From Chloroflexota bacterium (lineage in GTDB: Bacteria; Chloroflexota; Dehalococcoidia; Lucifugimonadales; HRBIN23): a stretch of 51,197 nt of DNA. The stretch covers positions 1 to 51,197 of the forward strand of contig JACQUK010000134.1 in assembly GCA_016210325.1 (NCBI GenBank), written 5' to 3'. This document shows, one piece after another, positions 7,566 to 15,584 of the stretch. Each line of letters begins with the position of its first letter. The stretch's first letter is position 1. Below the pieces are notes generated by a model. It ran no database searches. It was not told the DNA's origin and worked only from the letters and a program-made list of their open reading frames with translations. The translations under genes and the position numbers were made by a program.

Positions 7566-8984
7566 CTACTGCTGCGTCACGCTGTACGTGGCCGTGCTGG
7601 TGAAGGTGCCCGGTGTGTCGGTCCAGTCAATGCGGAGGCAGTAGAAATGGGTGTAGGCGGCTACCCCAGGCCCGACCCCCGCCTTCCACGGGCTGAGTGC
7701 GGTGGTGAAAGCGGCCGTGCTGGCGCACCCGCTGTAGCTGCTGGGGGCGCTGCCCTCCGCATACCGCCAGACGCCAGAGGCAACGGTCAACGTCGGCGAA
7801 GTACCGGCGTTCTCCGCGGCAGATAGCGTCCCGTCCCAGGGCTTGTTGCTCTTGACGGTGACGGCCATCCCCGTCCCGCTGGCTGACTTCCATACGTAGT
7901 AGGTCCCCTGGGTCCCGGTGCCGCTCACCGCGGCCAGCACGGTGTCCGCGGAGTTGGACGCAGGGCCAGAGGGGTCAAGGTTGCTACCAAAGTCCGCCGT
8001 GGCATCCGAAATGCTGATACGGATGGTGGCCGGTGCCGTGGTGGTATTCGTGACGCTGCTCTGGACGGTGCTGTCGGCACTGGAGGTGGCGGTCACGGCG
8101 GTGGTGTCACTGAGGGCGCTCCAGCCCACCGTCACCTTGGCCACGATGGTGCGCATTCCTCCAGAAGCCAGGCTACCGGTATCGGGGGTGCCGTCGCCGT
8201 CGGTGTCAGCAAGAGGCGTGACGCCATCAGACAGGTAGAGGTCTACTGCCCAGCCGGCGCCGGAGGATGAAGTCATCTCGAAGGTGTCGGCGCCCCTGCC
8301 GAGGTTGATGACGAGGTGTGTGTAGGAGACCACGGACTCTGGTGCGCCGGAGCCGGTGCGGTTGGGCAATATGATCACCCCCGGCGTGGCGATCTGCGGA
8401 TAAGTGGTGTAGCCCGCCAGGGGGTCCCCGTTCCCCTGGACCATCCGAAAGTAGTAGATGGTAGCTGGGGCAGCCGCGTTGTTCTGGACCACCCACCCCC
8501 ACTCTCCAACCCCCGAGCCGGTGATCCTGCTGACCACGCTGGCGCTGTTCGCCTCCTCGTAGCTTTCCTCCGCGGTGGAGCTGGTCAGCAGCGTGCTGGT
8601 GATGGCGTCTCCATCGGCAGGTGTGGGGTTGTCGTAGCCGCGCCAGGCGGCCTCGGAGCCGAGGTCACCCACGTCAGTCCAGGGCCCGGAGGTTGAGGTG
8701 GCGAACTGGAGTTTCAGGAGGTCCCCAACCTCGAGGGCGGCTCCCGAGTTCCGGGCGCTGATGCGCAGGTGGTAGACGGTCCCCCGGGCTGAGTTGACCA
8801 CCCGCGTGTTCTGGGCCGCCAGCGGTGTGGCCGGTTGGACCCCGTCCACGTTCTGGTACCACTGGTACTGGAGCTGGTTGAGGTTGCGTAGTGCTGCGTC
8901 CACTGCGGCAGGACTGAGGGACGGCCCCACGAGCAGCACGACCCCGACCAGCAGCCAGAAGACCTGGCGATTCCAGCGTGGCAT
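7566..8984 (-). CDS. Secreted or surface protein of unknown function
   Basis: Starting at ATG 8984 gives 472 residues with a clear signal peptide: a basic MPRWNR, then FWLLVGVVLLVGPSLS and a probable cleavage after AAVDA. The track's extra 52 N-terminal residues precede this signal and are unlikely to be translated; GAGG lies five bases upstream of 8984. The mature part is rich in Ser, Thr, Gly and Ala with beta-sandwich character, and carries an acidic DTDGDGTPDTG loop typical of calcium-binding spacers between extracellular domains. The C-terminal part has a few Tyr/Trp-rich strands and ends in a Thr/Ser-rich strand. No sortase motif or membrane anchor is seen, so it is probably exported or loosely surface-bound. 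Confidence 0.65.
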   Translation of the reverse strand: MPRWNRQVFWLLVGVVLLVGPSLSPAAVDAALRNLNQLQYQWYQNVDGVQPATPLAAQNTRVVNSARGTVYHLRISARNSGAALEVGDLLKLQFATSTSGPWTDVGDLGSEAAWRGYDNPTPADGDAITSTLLTSSTAEESYEEANSASVVSRITGSGVGEWGWVVQNNAAAPATIYYFRMVQGNGDPLAGYTTYPQIATPGVIILPNRTGSGAPESVVSYTHLVINLGRGADTFEMTSSSGAGWAVDLYLSDGVTPLADTDGDGTPDTGSLASGGMRTIVAKVTVGWSALSDTTAVTATSSADSTVQSSVTNTTTAPATIRISISDATADFGSNLDPSGPASNSADTVLAAVSGTGTQGTYYVWKSASGTGMAVTVKSNKPWDGTLSAAENAGTSPTLTVASGVWRYAEGSAPSSYSGCASTAAFTTALSPWKAGVGPGVAAYTHFYCLRIDWTDTPGTFTSTATYSVTQQ

Positions 8985-9176
8985 CACGGCCTCACTCTCG
9001 CCTCCGCGGGACACCCGCGCAGAGGCTTCCCTCCCACCACCGGTCCTCTTCCGATGGGAATAATACGGACTCGGGCAGCGAGCGCAAGAGGAGCAGAGGA
9101 GCCGAGACCCATGATCATAGGTCCCGTTGCCACGTGTCAACCTCTCGCGGCGTAAGGCCCGTACGGGGCGCTGCTG

Positions 9177-10769
9177 TCACCACCCCACTGCGCAGCCATC
9201 CTTGCGGGGGTCGGAGCCGCCCCTTAGCACACCCGCAGTATCCCGTTCAATGACTTGGCCCCCGCCAAACTGCATCCTGTCGTAGCCTGAGATTATGTTG
9301 ATTTGGTGCCCCCGTTGCTGAAGCCCCGCTACTACCTCCTCTGACACCCCATCTTCCAGGGCCACCTCGGCACCCCGTTGCACACTGAAGCGCAGGGCGT
9401 CCAGGGCCTCCTGGGGCCCCATGCCGTAGTCCAGCATGTTCGTCAGCACCTGGAGGTGCCCCTGCGGCTGCTGGAAGGCCCCCATGACCCCGAAGGTCAG
9501 CCATAGCTCGCCCTTCCGCGTCGCCATGGCCGGTATGATGGTGTGGTAGGGCCGCTTGCGCGGCGCCAGAGCGTTGGGGTGGGCCGGGTCCAGGGAGAAG
9601 ATGGAGCCACGGTTATGCAGGACCACACCTGTCCCCGGCGCCACCAGCCCCGTGCCGAAGCCCTGGAACAGGCTGTTGATGAAGGAGCAGGCGTTGCCCC
9701 CGCCGTCCACGGCAGCCAGGTAGACCGTGTCGCCCGCCGGGATGGGGCTTCCCGCCGCGGCCTTGGGCATAGCGCGGTCGGGGTGGACCAGGGCGCGGCG
9801 CCCCGCTGCATACTCCTTGGACAGCAGCCCTGCCACGGGCACCGAAGCCAGGGCGGGGTCGGCGATATAGTGTAGGGCGTCGGCAAGGGCCAGCCGCATG
9901 GCCTCGATGAGGTGATGGTAGCTCTCCGGCGTCTGAGGACCCATGCCGGCCAGGTCAAATCCCTCGGCGATGTTCAGGGCCAGGAGGGCCGCCAGTCCCT
10001 GGCCGTTGGGCGGGCACTCCCACACGGTGGCGCCCCGGTAGTCGGTAGTGATGGGCTGGTCCCAGGTGGAGGCATGGCTTGCCATGTCCTGGGCGGAGAG
10101 CCATCCCCCCTGCTGCTGTAGATACCCGGCGATGGCTTCGGCGACCGGGCCGTGGTAGAAGGCGTCCGAGCCGCCCTCAGCCACGGCACGCAGCGTGCGG
10201 GCCAGCGCCGGCAGGCGCACCACCTCCCCTTCACGGGGAGCGCGCCCGTCACGCAGCAGCTCGCCCCCCGATGGGTAGCGCAGCAGCTTCTCCTCGGCCC
10301 TTTGCCACCGCTCGGCGATGACCTCGGCTACCGGGTAACCATCCTCGGCGTAGCGAATGGCGGGCTCCAGCACGCGGGAGAGGGGCATGGTGCCGCAGGC
10401 CTTCAGCAGCGTCTCCCACCCGTGGACTGCGCCGGGGACGGTGACGGCGTAGGGGCTGAGGTCGGGGATGCTAGCGTGCCCCTGGCGCCGGATCTCCTCC
10501 AGGGACGCCGCCGCTGGGGCGCGGCCGCTGCCGTTGAGGGCCAGCACCCGCTTCTCCTTCGCCAGCCACACCAGGGCGAACATATCGCCGCCCAGGCCGG
10601 TGGACATAGGCTCCGTGACGCAGAGGGCCGCCGCTGTGGCTACCGCAGCGTCCACGGCGTTGCCGCCCTCCAGCAGGGTGCGCAGCCCGGCCACGGCGGC
10701 CAGGGGCTCGCTGGTAGCCACCATGCCATGCCTTGCCAGCACATTCGAACGCCGCGATGCGAAGCGCAT
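9177..10769 (-). CDS. ggt: Gamma-glutamyltransferase family protein (Ntn hydrolase), copy 1
   Basis: The 530-residue protein shows the gamma-glutamyltranspeptidase order: ATSEPLAAVAGLRTLLEGGNAVDAAVA, then TGLGGDMFALVW, and PAGDTVYLAAVDGGGNACSFINSLF near residue 360, whose first threonine is the expected autocleavage nucleophile. LTFGVMGAFQQPQGHLQVLTNMLDYGM near the C-terminus is also typical. The family cleaves and transfers gamma-glutamyl groups, including from glutathione; some members act as acylases, so the substrate is open. No signal peptide is visible, suggesting a cytoplasmic form. Start ATG 10769 has GGAGG seven bases upstream and is preferred to the tracked 10799. A second paralogue is at 26711-28411. 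Confidence 0.87.
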   Translation of the reverse strand: MRFASRRSNVLARHGMVATSEPLAAVAGLRTLLEGGNAVDAAVATAAALCVTEPMSTGLGGDMFALVWLAKEKRVLALNGSGRAPAAASLEEIRRQGHASIPDLSPYAVTVPGAVHGWETLLKACGTMPLSRVLEPAIRYAEDGYPVAEVIAERWQRAEEKLLRYPSGGELLRDGRAPREGEVVRLPALARTLRAVAEGGSDAFYHGPVAEAIAGYLQQQGGWLSAQDMASHASTWDQPITTDYRGATVWECPPNGQGLAALLALNIAEGFDLAGMGPQTPESYHHLIEAMRLALADALHYIADPALASVPVAGLLSKEYAAGRRALVHPDRAMPKAAAGSPIPAGDTVYLAAVDGGGNACSFINSLFQGFGTGLVAPGTGVVLHNRGSIFSLDPAHPNALAPRKRPYHTIIPAMATRKGELWLTFGVMGAFQQPQGHLQVLTNMLDYGMGPQEALDALRFSVQRGAEVALEDGVSEEVVAGLQQRGHQINIISGYDRMQFGGGQVIERDTAGVLRGGSDPRKDGCAVGW

Positions 10770-10846
10770 GATGAGCCCTCCGTCGTTCTCTCTGAGCATT
10801 GCCGCTAGCTTACTACCTCCCTGTGTCAGCGGCCAGTACCCTGCCC

Positions 10847-10875
10847 TTGACGGCCCTGGAGCGGCTACCTATACT
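10847..10875 (+). promoter_or_regulatory. Probable sigma-70-type promoter for trpB2
   Basis: TTGACG (10847-10852) and TATACT (10870-10875) are separated by exactly 17 bases, close to the vegetative consensus. They lie about 75 bases upstream of the trpB2 ATG and point toward it, in a divergent spacer shared with the ggt-like gene. Confidence 0.6.
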
Positions 10876-10949
10876 CCCGCCAATAGCTGTGTGTTCTGCG
10901 GCCCGGTGCCCTGGGAGCGCGAGCATCATTGTTGACGAGGAGACGGGAC

Positions 10950-12308
10950 ATGGCTGAAGAGACCAAGATCACCCTGACCGAGAAGGAGATCCCCACCCGC
11001 TGGTACAACATCCAGGCGGACCTTCCCCAGCCGCTGCCGCCGGTGCTCCACCCCGGCACCAAGCAGCCCGTGGGACCCCAGGACCTGGCCCCCATCTTCC
11101 CCATGGCCCTCATCGGGCAGGAGGTGAGCCGGGAGCGCTACATCGAGATACCGGAGGAGGTGCGGGAGGTCTACAAGCTGTGGCGTCCCACGCCTATGTA
11201 CCGCGCTCGGCGTCTGGAGAAGGCCCTGGGGACTCCGGCGAGAATCTACTACAAGTACGAGGGCACCTCGCCCGCTGGCAGCCACAAACCCAACACCGCG
11301 GTGGCCCAGGCCTACTTCAACAAGCAGGAGGGGGTGAAGCGCCTGACCACCGAGACGGGCGCCGGCCAGTGGGGCAGCGCCCTGGCCTTCGCCTGCCGCT
11401 CCTTCGGCATGGAGTGCAAGGTCTACATGGTGAAGGTGAGCTACCAGCAGAAGCCCTACCGCCGCGTCATGATGGAGACCTGGGGCGCCAAGGTGGTCCC
11501 CAGCCCCAGCAAGGAGACCCAGGCGGGGCAGCGCATCCTGGCCGGGGACGCCGATAGCCCCGGCTCCCTGGGCATCGCCATCTCCGAGGCGGTGGAAGAT
11601 GCCGCCACCCATCCGGACACCAAGTACGCCCTGGGCTCGGTGCTGAACCACGTGCTGATGCACCAGACGGTCATCGGCGAAGAGGCGCTGCTCCAGATGG
11701 AGAAGGCCGGCGCCTACCCGGACATGGTCATCGGCTGCGTGGGAGGCGGGTCCAGCTTCGCGGGCATTTCGCTCCCCTTCATACGGGAGCGGCTCCAGAA
11801 GGGACGCAAGACCCGCTTCATCGCCGTGGAGCCGGAGGCGTGCCCCTCCATCACGCGGGGCAAGTACATCTACGACTTCGGCGACACGGGGGAGATGACC
11901 CCGCTGGTGAAGATGTACACCCTGGGACACACCTTCGTGCCGCCGCGCATCCACGCCGGCGGGCTGCGCTACCACGGCATGTCCCCCATCATCAGCGCCC
12001 TGTGCGAGCAGGGGGTCATCGAGGCACGTGCGGTGCACCAGACCGCCATCTTCGAGGCCGCCCTCCTCTTCGCCCGCGCCGAGGGCATCATCTCGGCGCC
12101 GGAGCCGGCCCACGCCATCAAGGTGGCCATTGACGAGGCGCTGAAGTGCAAGGAGTCTGGCGAAGCCAAGACCATCCTGTTCAACCTGTGCGGCCACGGC
12201 CACTTCGACATGTCCTCGTACGACGACTACCTGGCCGGCCGCCTCCAGGACTACGCCTACCCTCAGGCGGAGATCGAAAAGGCCCTGAAGCTGGTGCCGC
12301 AGGTGTAG
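10950..12308 (+). CDS. trpB: Tryptophan synthase beta chain 2 (TrpB2 type)
   Basis: The 452-residue sequence has hallmarks of the TrpB2 branch: a long N-terminal section with [11 protein letters not shown] and [14 protein letters not shown], the PLP-lysine motif [14 protein letters not shown] near residue 113, [15 protein letters not shown], and the phosphate-binding VGGGSSFAG near residue 265. It makes tryptophan from indole and serine. TrpB2 is common in archaea and thermophilic or anaerobic bacteria and often works without TrpA; no trpA is adjacent. I use ATG 10950, which has GAGGAG seven bases upstream, rather than the tracked 10929. It is a single-gene unit with its own promoter and a strong hairpin downstream. 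Confidence 0.92.
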   Translation: MAEETKITLTEKEIPTRWYNIQADLPQPLPPVLHPGTKQPVGPQDLAPIFPMALIGQEVSRERYIEIPEEVREVYKLWRPTPMYRARRLEKALGTPARIYYKYEGTSPAGSHKPNTAVAQAYFNKQEGVKRLTTETGAGQWGSALAFACRSFGMECKVYMVKVSYQQKPYRRVMMETWGAKVVPSPSKETQAGQRILAGDADSPGSLGIAISEAVEDAATHPDTKYALGSVLNHVLMHQTVIGEEALLQMEKAGAYPDMVIGCVGGGSSFAGISLPFIRERLQKGRKTRFIAVEPEACPSITRGKYIYDFGDTGEMTPLVKMYTLGHTFVPPRIHAGGLRYHGMSPIISALCEQGVIEARAVHQTAIFEAALLFARAEGIISAPEPAHAIKVAIDEALKCKESGEAKTILFNLCGHGHFDMSSYDDYLAGRLQDYAYPQAEIEKALKLVPQV

Positions 12309-12335
12309 GTGCCCCCGGAGGACCCTCCGTAACCA

Positions 12336-12372
12336 ACAAGAGAAGGGAGCCGCGTTGGCTCCCTTCTCTTGT
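12336..12372 (+). terminator. Strong stem-loop downstream of trpB2
   Basis: ACAAGAGAAGGGAGCC and GGCTCCCTTCTCTTGT form a perfect 16-base-pair stem with a five-base loop, 27 bases after the trpB2 stop. The following bases are not a clean T-tract (CTCAGGG), so termination may be weak or bidirectional. Confidence 0.75.
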
Positions 12373-12391
12373 CTCAGGGCTTTGCCTCAAA

Positions 12392-12495
12392 AGTCATTCT
12401 GAATCCTTCCTGAGAAGGATGAAGAATCTGGGTGGAGTCCAGTTTATACTTGGCTGACCCCCAACCCCAGACCCTTCGCTTCGCTCAGGGTGACA
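12392..12495. repeat. Diverged GTCATTCTGA-family inverted repeat
   Basis: The left end (GTCATTCTGAATCC ... GAAGAATCTGGG) and right end (CCCAGACCCTTCGCTTCG ... CAGGGTGACA) are imperfect complements and match the arms of the element at 6090-6175. A short hairpin, ATCCTTCCTGAGAAGGAT, lies inside the left arm. No gene is present. Confidence 0.65.
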
Positions 12496-12586
12496 TAAGA
12501 GGCACTTTTAGGGCAAAGTCTCGTCTCAGGGCAAGGGTGAGGGGACCATGAACGGGACAACTGCCTATTGGCCGGGGTTTCAGCGC

Positions 12587-13687
12587 CTAGCCTGCCCGGC
12601 CAAAGCTCGCCAGCCGCCGTAGTGCATCTAGCTCCTCGCGCTGGCCCAGGCGGGCGCGGCGGACGGCCTCGCTCAGAATGTGGACCGTCTGGTCGTAGGT
12701 GGCCCGGTCCACCGGGAAGGGGTAGCCGTCCTTGCCGCCGTGGGCGAAGGCGTACAGGGCCGGCTCCCGGTGGCCCACGGGAACGCCGTGCACCAGCTCC
12801 GCCACCAGGCTCAGCGCCCGCACTGTCCGCGGGCCTACCCCCGGCAGGGCCAGCAGCCCCTCGAAGTTGGAGGGCTGGCGCTCGTAGGTGACCAGTAGGG
12901 CCTTGTAGAGGCGGTCGGGGTCCAGGTCGGCCAGCTCGATGTGGTGGTGCACAGGAAGCTCCAGCATCTTGAGGCGTTTGAGCTCTGCCACCAGCACCTC
13001 GGGCCGCTCCTGCGCCACAGCCGGGATGGCCTGGCGCGCCGGCTCCGCCTCGGCGGCCACCAGGTTCAGCACGTACTGCCCCCGCGCCTGGGCCGCGATG
13101 GCGGCGTGGGGCTCCCGCACAAAGCTCTCGACCCGCTGTCCCAGCCAGTGGTAGCGGCGGGCGTAGCGGTCCTGAGCGTTCATCCCCTGCTGCACGACGG
13201 CCCACTGGCCTTTGACAGTGAAGAAGAAGCTGTGGTGGTAGAGCTGGTAGCCGTCCTGGAGGGCCGCCGAGTCCACCTTGGCAGCCATGCGGCTGGCGTA
13301 GACCAGCGGCGCCGGGTCAAGGCCAGTGCGCTGGCCCGCCTCCGTCACCTCGCCCGGCGTCTTTCGGGAGGTGCCGCCCTTGCCGCCGGCGACCCACAGG
13401 CCACTCTCGTGCTCCAGGCCGCGTAGCCCCTCCTTGAGGGCGCCGCAGACGGTGGTGGTGACCCCACTGGAGTGCCAGTCGAAGCCCAACACGCAGCCGA
13501 AGGCCTGGAACCAGAAGGGGTCCGAGAGGCGGCGCAGCACCTCATCCGGCCCGTAGTCCTCCACGATGGCCAGCGTCATGCCCCGCGCCAGCTTGACCAT
13601 GCGCTGGAACAGCCAGGGCGGCGCCTTGCCGCCGTGGAGGGGCAGGTGGGCCAGGCCGGTGCGCTGCCCGCCGGGGGGAGTGGTCAT
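12587..13687 (-). CDS. DUF763-domain protein
   Basis: The 366-residue protein matches the DUF763 family: RTGLAHLPLHGGKAPPWLFQRMVKLARG at the N-terminus, FWFQAFGCVLGFDWHSSGVTTT, and a conserved HHSFFFTVKGQWAVVQQGMN strand pair. Near the C-terminus, GLLALPGVGPRTVRALSLVAEL is a helix-hairpin-helix motif, hinting at nucleic-acid binding. DUF763 occurs mainly in archaea and some thermophilic bacteria and has no firmly assigned role known to me. The start at 13687 is supported by GAGG five bases upstream. Flanked on both sides by repeats, it stands alone. Confidence 0.85.
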   Translation of the reverse strand: MTTPPGGQRTGLAHLPLHGGKAPPWLFQRMVKLARGMTLAIVEDYGPDEVLRRLSDPFWFQAFGCVLGFDWHSSGVTTTVCGALKEGLRGLEHESGLWVAGGKGGTSRKTPGEVTEAGQRTGLDPAPLVYASRMAAKVDSAALQDGYQLYHHSFFFTVKGQWAVVQQGMNAQDRYARRYHWLGQRVESFVREPHAAIAAQARGQYVLNLVAAEAEPARQAIPAVAQERPEVLVAELKRLKMLELPVHHHIELADLDPDRLYKALLVTYERQPSNFEGLLALPGVGPRTVRALSLVAELVHGVPVGHREPALYAFAHGGKDGYPFPVDRATYDQTVHILSEAVRRARLGQREELDALRRLASFGRAG

Positions 13688-13728
13688 ACGGTCCTCGCAT
13701 TCCCTAAAAGCCGAGGTAACCTCTCACT

Positions 13729-13763
13729 CCCGCTCATGGTCCGACGCGCTCACCACGAGCGGG
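13729..13763. repeat. Dispersed palindrome CCCGCTCATGGT...ACCACGAGCGGG
   Basis: Twelve-base near-perfect arms surround a short core containing CGCTC. The right arm is the same CTCACCACGAGCGGG seen inside the 17253-17383 element and, reversed, at 3908-3936. Confidence 0.75.
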
Positions 13764-13770
13764 CAAATAC

Positions 13771-13836
13771 TACCCCGCCCTGAAGGGCGGGGTATAGGGC
13801 AGTGCTAGGTACCATGCCGCAGCCTTCAGGCTGCGG
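13771..13836. repeat. Twin GC-rich hairpins, possible IS200/IS605-type end
   Basis: The first hairpin is TACCCCGCCC-TGAA-GGGCGGGGTA (13771-13794, ten-base stem). The second is CCGCAGCC-TTCA-GGCTGCGG (13817-13836, eight-base stem). Their tetraloops are complementary to one another. Such paired hairpins resemble the subterminal structures recognised by single-strand Y1 transposases, but no transposase gene is nearby. Confidence 0.6.
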
Positions 13837-13855
13837 TGCGGGTTGTCAGCAGACC

Positions 13856-14956
13856 CTACCGCCCTATCTTCCGGGTGAAGGTGACTAGGAAGAGAGCGAC
13901 AAGGAACACGCCCAGAAGAGACTCAACTGCCCCCAAGTAACGGGTCCAGCCCATAGGAGCAATGCGCAAGGTCTCCACCCATCCTCCATAGCCCAAGGAT
14001 GTGAAAGACACCCCAGAGAAGTAAAGTGCCTTCCACAGCAGTTGCCATAGGGTTTTCATGCCACTCCAAGACAACTCGAGGTGTGTGAAGGGTAGATACG
14101 GGAAGTAGGCAGCCGCGAAGCCGCCGATCACTGCTGCGGCCGCCCGGACCACCCGCCAGGGCCGCTCACCGTAGCCGAAGAGCTGTTCGTAAAAGTTGAG
14201 TCTGGCAACTGCACCAAGGTTTGCGCACCACGGTCCCCTCCTCTCCTCAAGCCGTCGCCGCCCAGGGCAAAGCTCGAAAGACGCCAGCCCGAAGAACAGC
14301 ACACCGATCTGGGGAAAGAGGAATCCAGCCACGTGCTGCATCCATGCGGGCCGTCGCCGGAGCCACCGCAAACAGCGCCGCAGGATGGGCCGGCGTCGGC
14401 AGGTGAGTAAAAGCAAGTCGCCCAGGGCCATCTTGCGCAGGCACACCTGCTCCCGATAGTGAAACTCGCCAGCTTCTTCGGAATAAGCGTGAGCCTGGTG
14501 CCATGCTCTGAGTTGCTTATAGATCGAAATGGCGTTGAGGTAGTGTCTTTCGCTTTCCTGGGGCGTGGTGTAGTCGCCCCAGTCCACCCTGTCCAGATCC
14601 GTGTCACTCGACAACGTGACGCGGAATAAGTCCGCGCGGCGCAAATTGGTCCTAACGAGCTTGGCGTCAGACAAATCGGCAAAGCGGAGCACAGCATCAG
14701 ACATATCTGCGCCGCTGAGGTCTGCGCCAACGAGCACGGCGTGTTCCAAGTAGATTCCCCGCATATTTCGCCCGTTTAGGTTCAGTCCCTGGGCCGTCCC
14801 GCCATTGGCCTCAATCAGCCGCTCCACGTCCTCCCGCGTCAGCGGCTCGGTGCCGTCGGCCTGGGCGTGCCGGCCCCAGTGGCGCAGCCAGCAGTCCACC
14901 GCTTCTCGTGTGCGCGGTGGCTCGCAGGGCGGCGGCTGGCCGGTGCCTTCACCCAT
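13856..14956 (-). CDS. Pentapeptide-repeat protein fused to a two-helix potassium-type channel domain
   Basis: With ATG 14956 (AGAGGG five bases upstream) the product is 366 residues. Residues about 60-130 are pentapeptide repeats with the A(D/N)LXX rhythm: LNLNGRNMRGIYLEHAVLVGADLSGADMSDAVLRFADLSDAKL. A linker with HYLNAISIYKQL follows, then several hydrophobic segments. The last part has the Ion_trans_2 layout: a helix, then WKALYFSGVSFTSLGYGGW, whose TSLGYG resembles the TxGYG potassium selectivity filter, then a final helix near LLGVFLVALFLVTF. It is probably an inner-membrane channel with a cytoplasmic beta-helix. Ion specificity is inferred. It is transcribed alone; its 3' end abuts the hairpin pair at 13771-13836. 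Confidence 0.78.
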   Translation of the reverse strand: MGEGTGQPPPCEPPRTREAVDCWLRHWGRHAQADGTEPLTREDVERLIEANGGTAQGLNLNGRNMRGIYLEHAVLVGADLSGADMSDAVLRFADLSDAKLVRTNLRRADLFRVTLSSDTDLDRVDWGDYTTPQESERHYLNAISIYKQLRAWHQAHAYSEEAGEFHYREQVCLRKMALGDLLLLTCRRRPILRRCLRWLRRRPAWMQHVAGFLFPQIGVLFFGLASFELCPGRRRLEERRGPWCANLGAVARLNFYEQLFGYGERPWRVVRAAAAVIGGFAAAYFPYLPFTHLELSWSGMKTLWQLLWKALYFSGVSFTSLGYGGWVETLRIAPMGWTRYLGAVESLLGVFLVALFLVTFTRKIGR

Positions 14957-15584
14957 GTCTACCCTCTCAGCGAAAGGCCTCACCTCAGCGGCCAGTATAA
15001 GCCTACTCCACCTACAGCAGGTAGCACCCCCTGTCACATACCGGCGTCGCCTGACCTTCCGTGGAAGGACCAGGTCCTCCCAGACCGGTGTGGTAGCTAA
15101 AGGTGCGAGATGGCGTGTTTCGTCGCCAGCCCATAGCGCTGCCTAGAACAACATGGATAGTAGCGAGTACCGGCGGCGCGAATGCCATTTGTGGACTCCC
15201 GAACTAACGGCAGGCGTTTTAGAAGCTTTGCCATCTCTATTATGACGTGATTCGGCTCATATGTAACTCTCACTGAGCACATTATAGCCATTGACACGGC
15301 AGATGTGCTGTGCTACGTTCTGTTCATAGCTATCGGTCCAGGGAGGGACGCGGAACTCGCTCGGGCTTGGGCTGGCCGCAGACCAGGGCAGCAGCCAGCC
15401 CAGGTGGTAAGTGCTTCTTTCTTCGGCAGCGCTGTTGCTCCACACGCACGGGGGTAGAGGGTTACAGGGGTTGGAGATTTCCTGTGTTAGTGCACTCGAA
15501 ACTTTCTTGAGTTACCCCCAGCGGGGGACGAGGAGGCTTTCCACCTTGCTGTAAGGACAACTCGCAAAGCGATGGAGGTACAGC
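14957..15584. other. Long intergenic region upstream of the transporter/ureohydrolase cluster
   Basis: About 630 bases without a convincing gene; the short ORFs here lack family resemblance. TTGACA at 15291-15296 is followed, 17 bases later, by TACGTT, a weak -10 candidate that would give a leader of roughly 260 bases. CCCCCAGCGGGGG near 15516 is a small hairpin just before the first gene. I looked for guanidine-type riboswitch signatures and did not find a convincing one. Confidence 0.45.

Noticed and set aside
15097-15297. 66-residue minus-strand ORF with YEPNHVIIEMAK
   Set aside because: Looks faintly protein-like at its start but then loses character and has no Shine-Dalgarno; kept as unassigned.
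14957-15584. Possible guanidine riboswitch before the transporter/ureohydrolase cluster
   Set aside because: I looked for ykkC-type, mini-ykkC (paired ACGR-loop hairpins) and guanidine-III patterns. The GGGACGCGG near 15343 and CCCCCAGCGGGGG near 15516 do not complete any of them.
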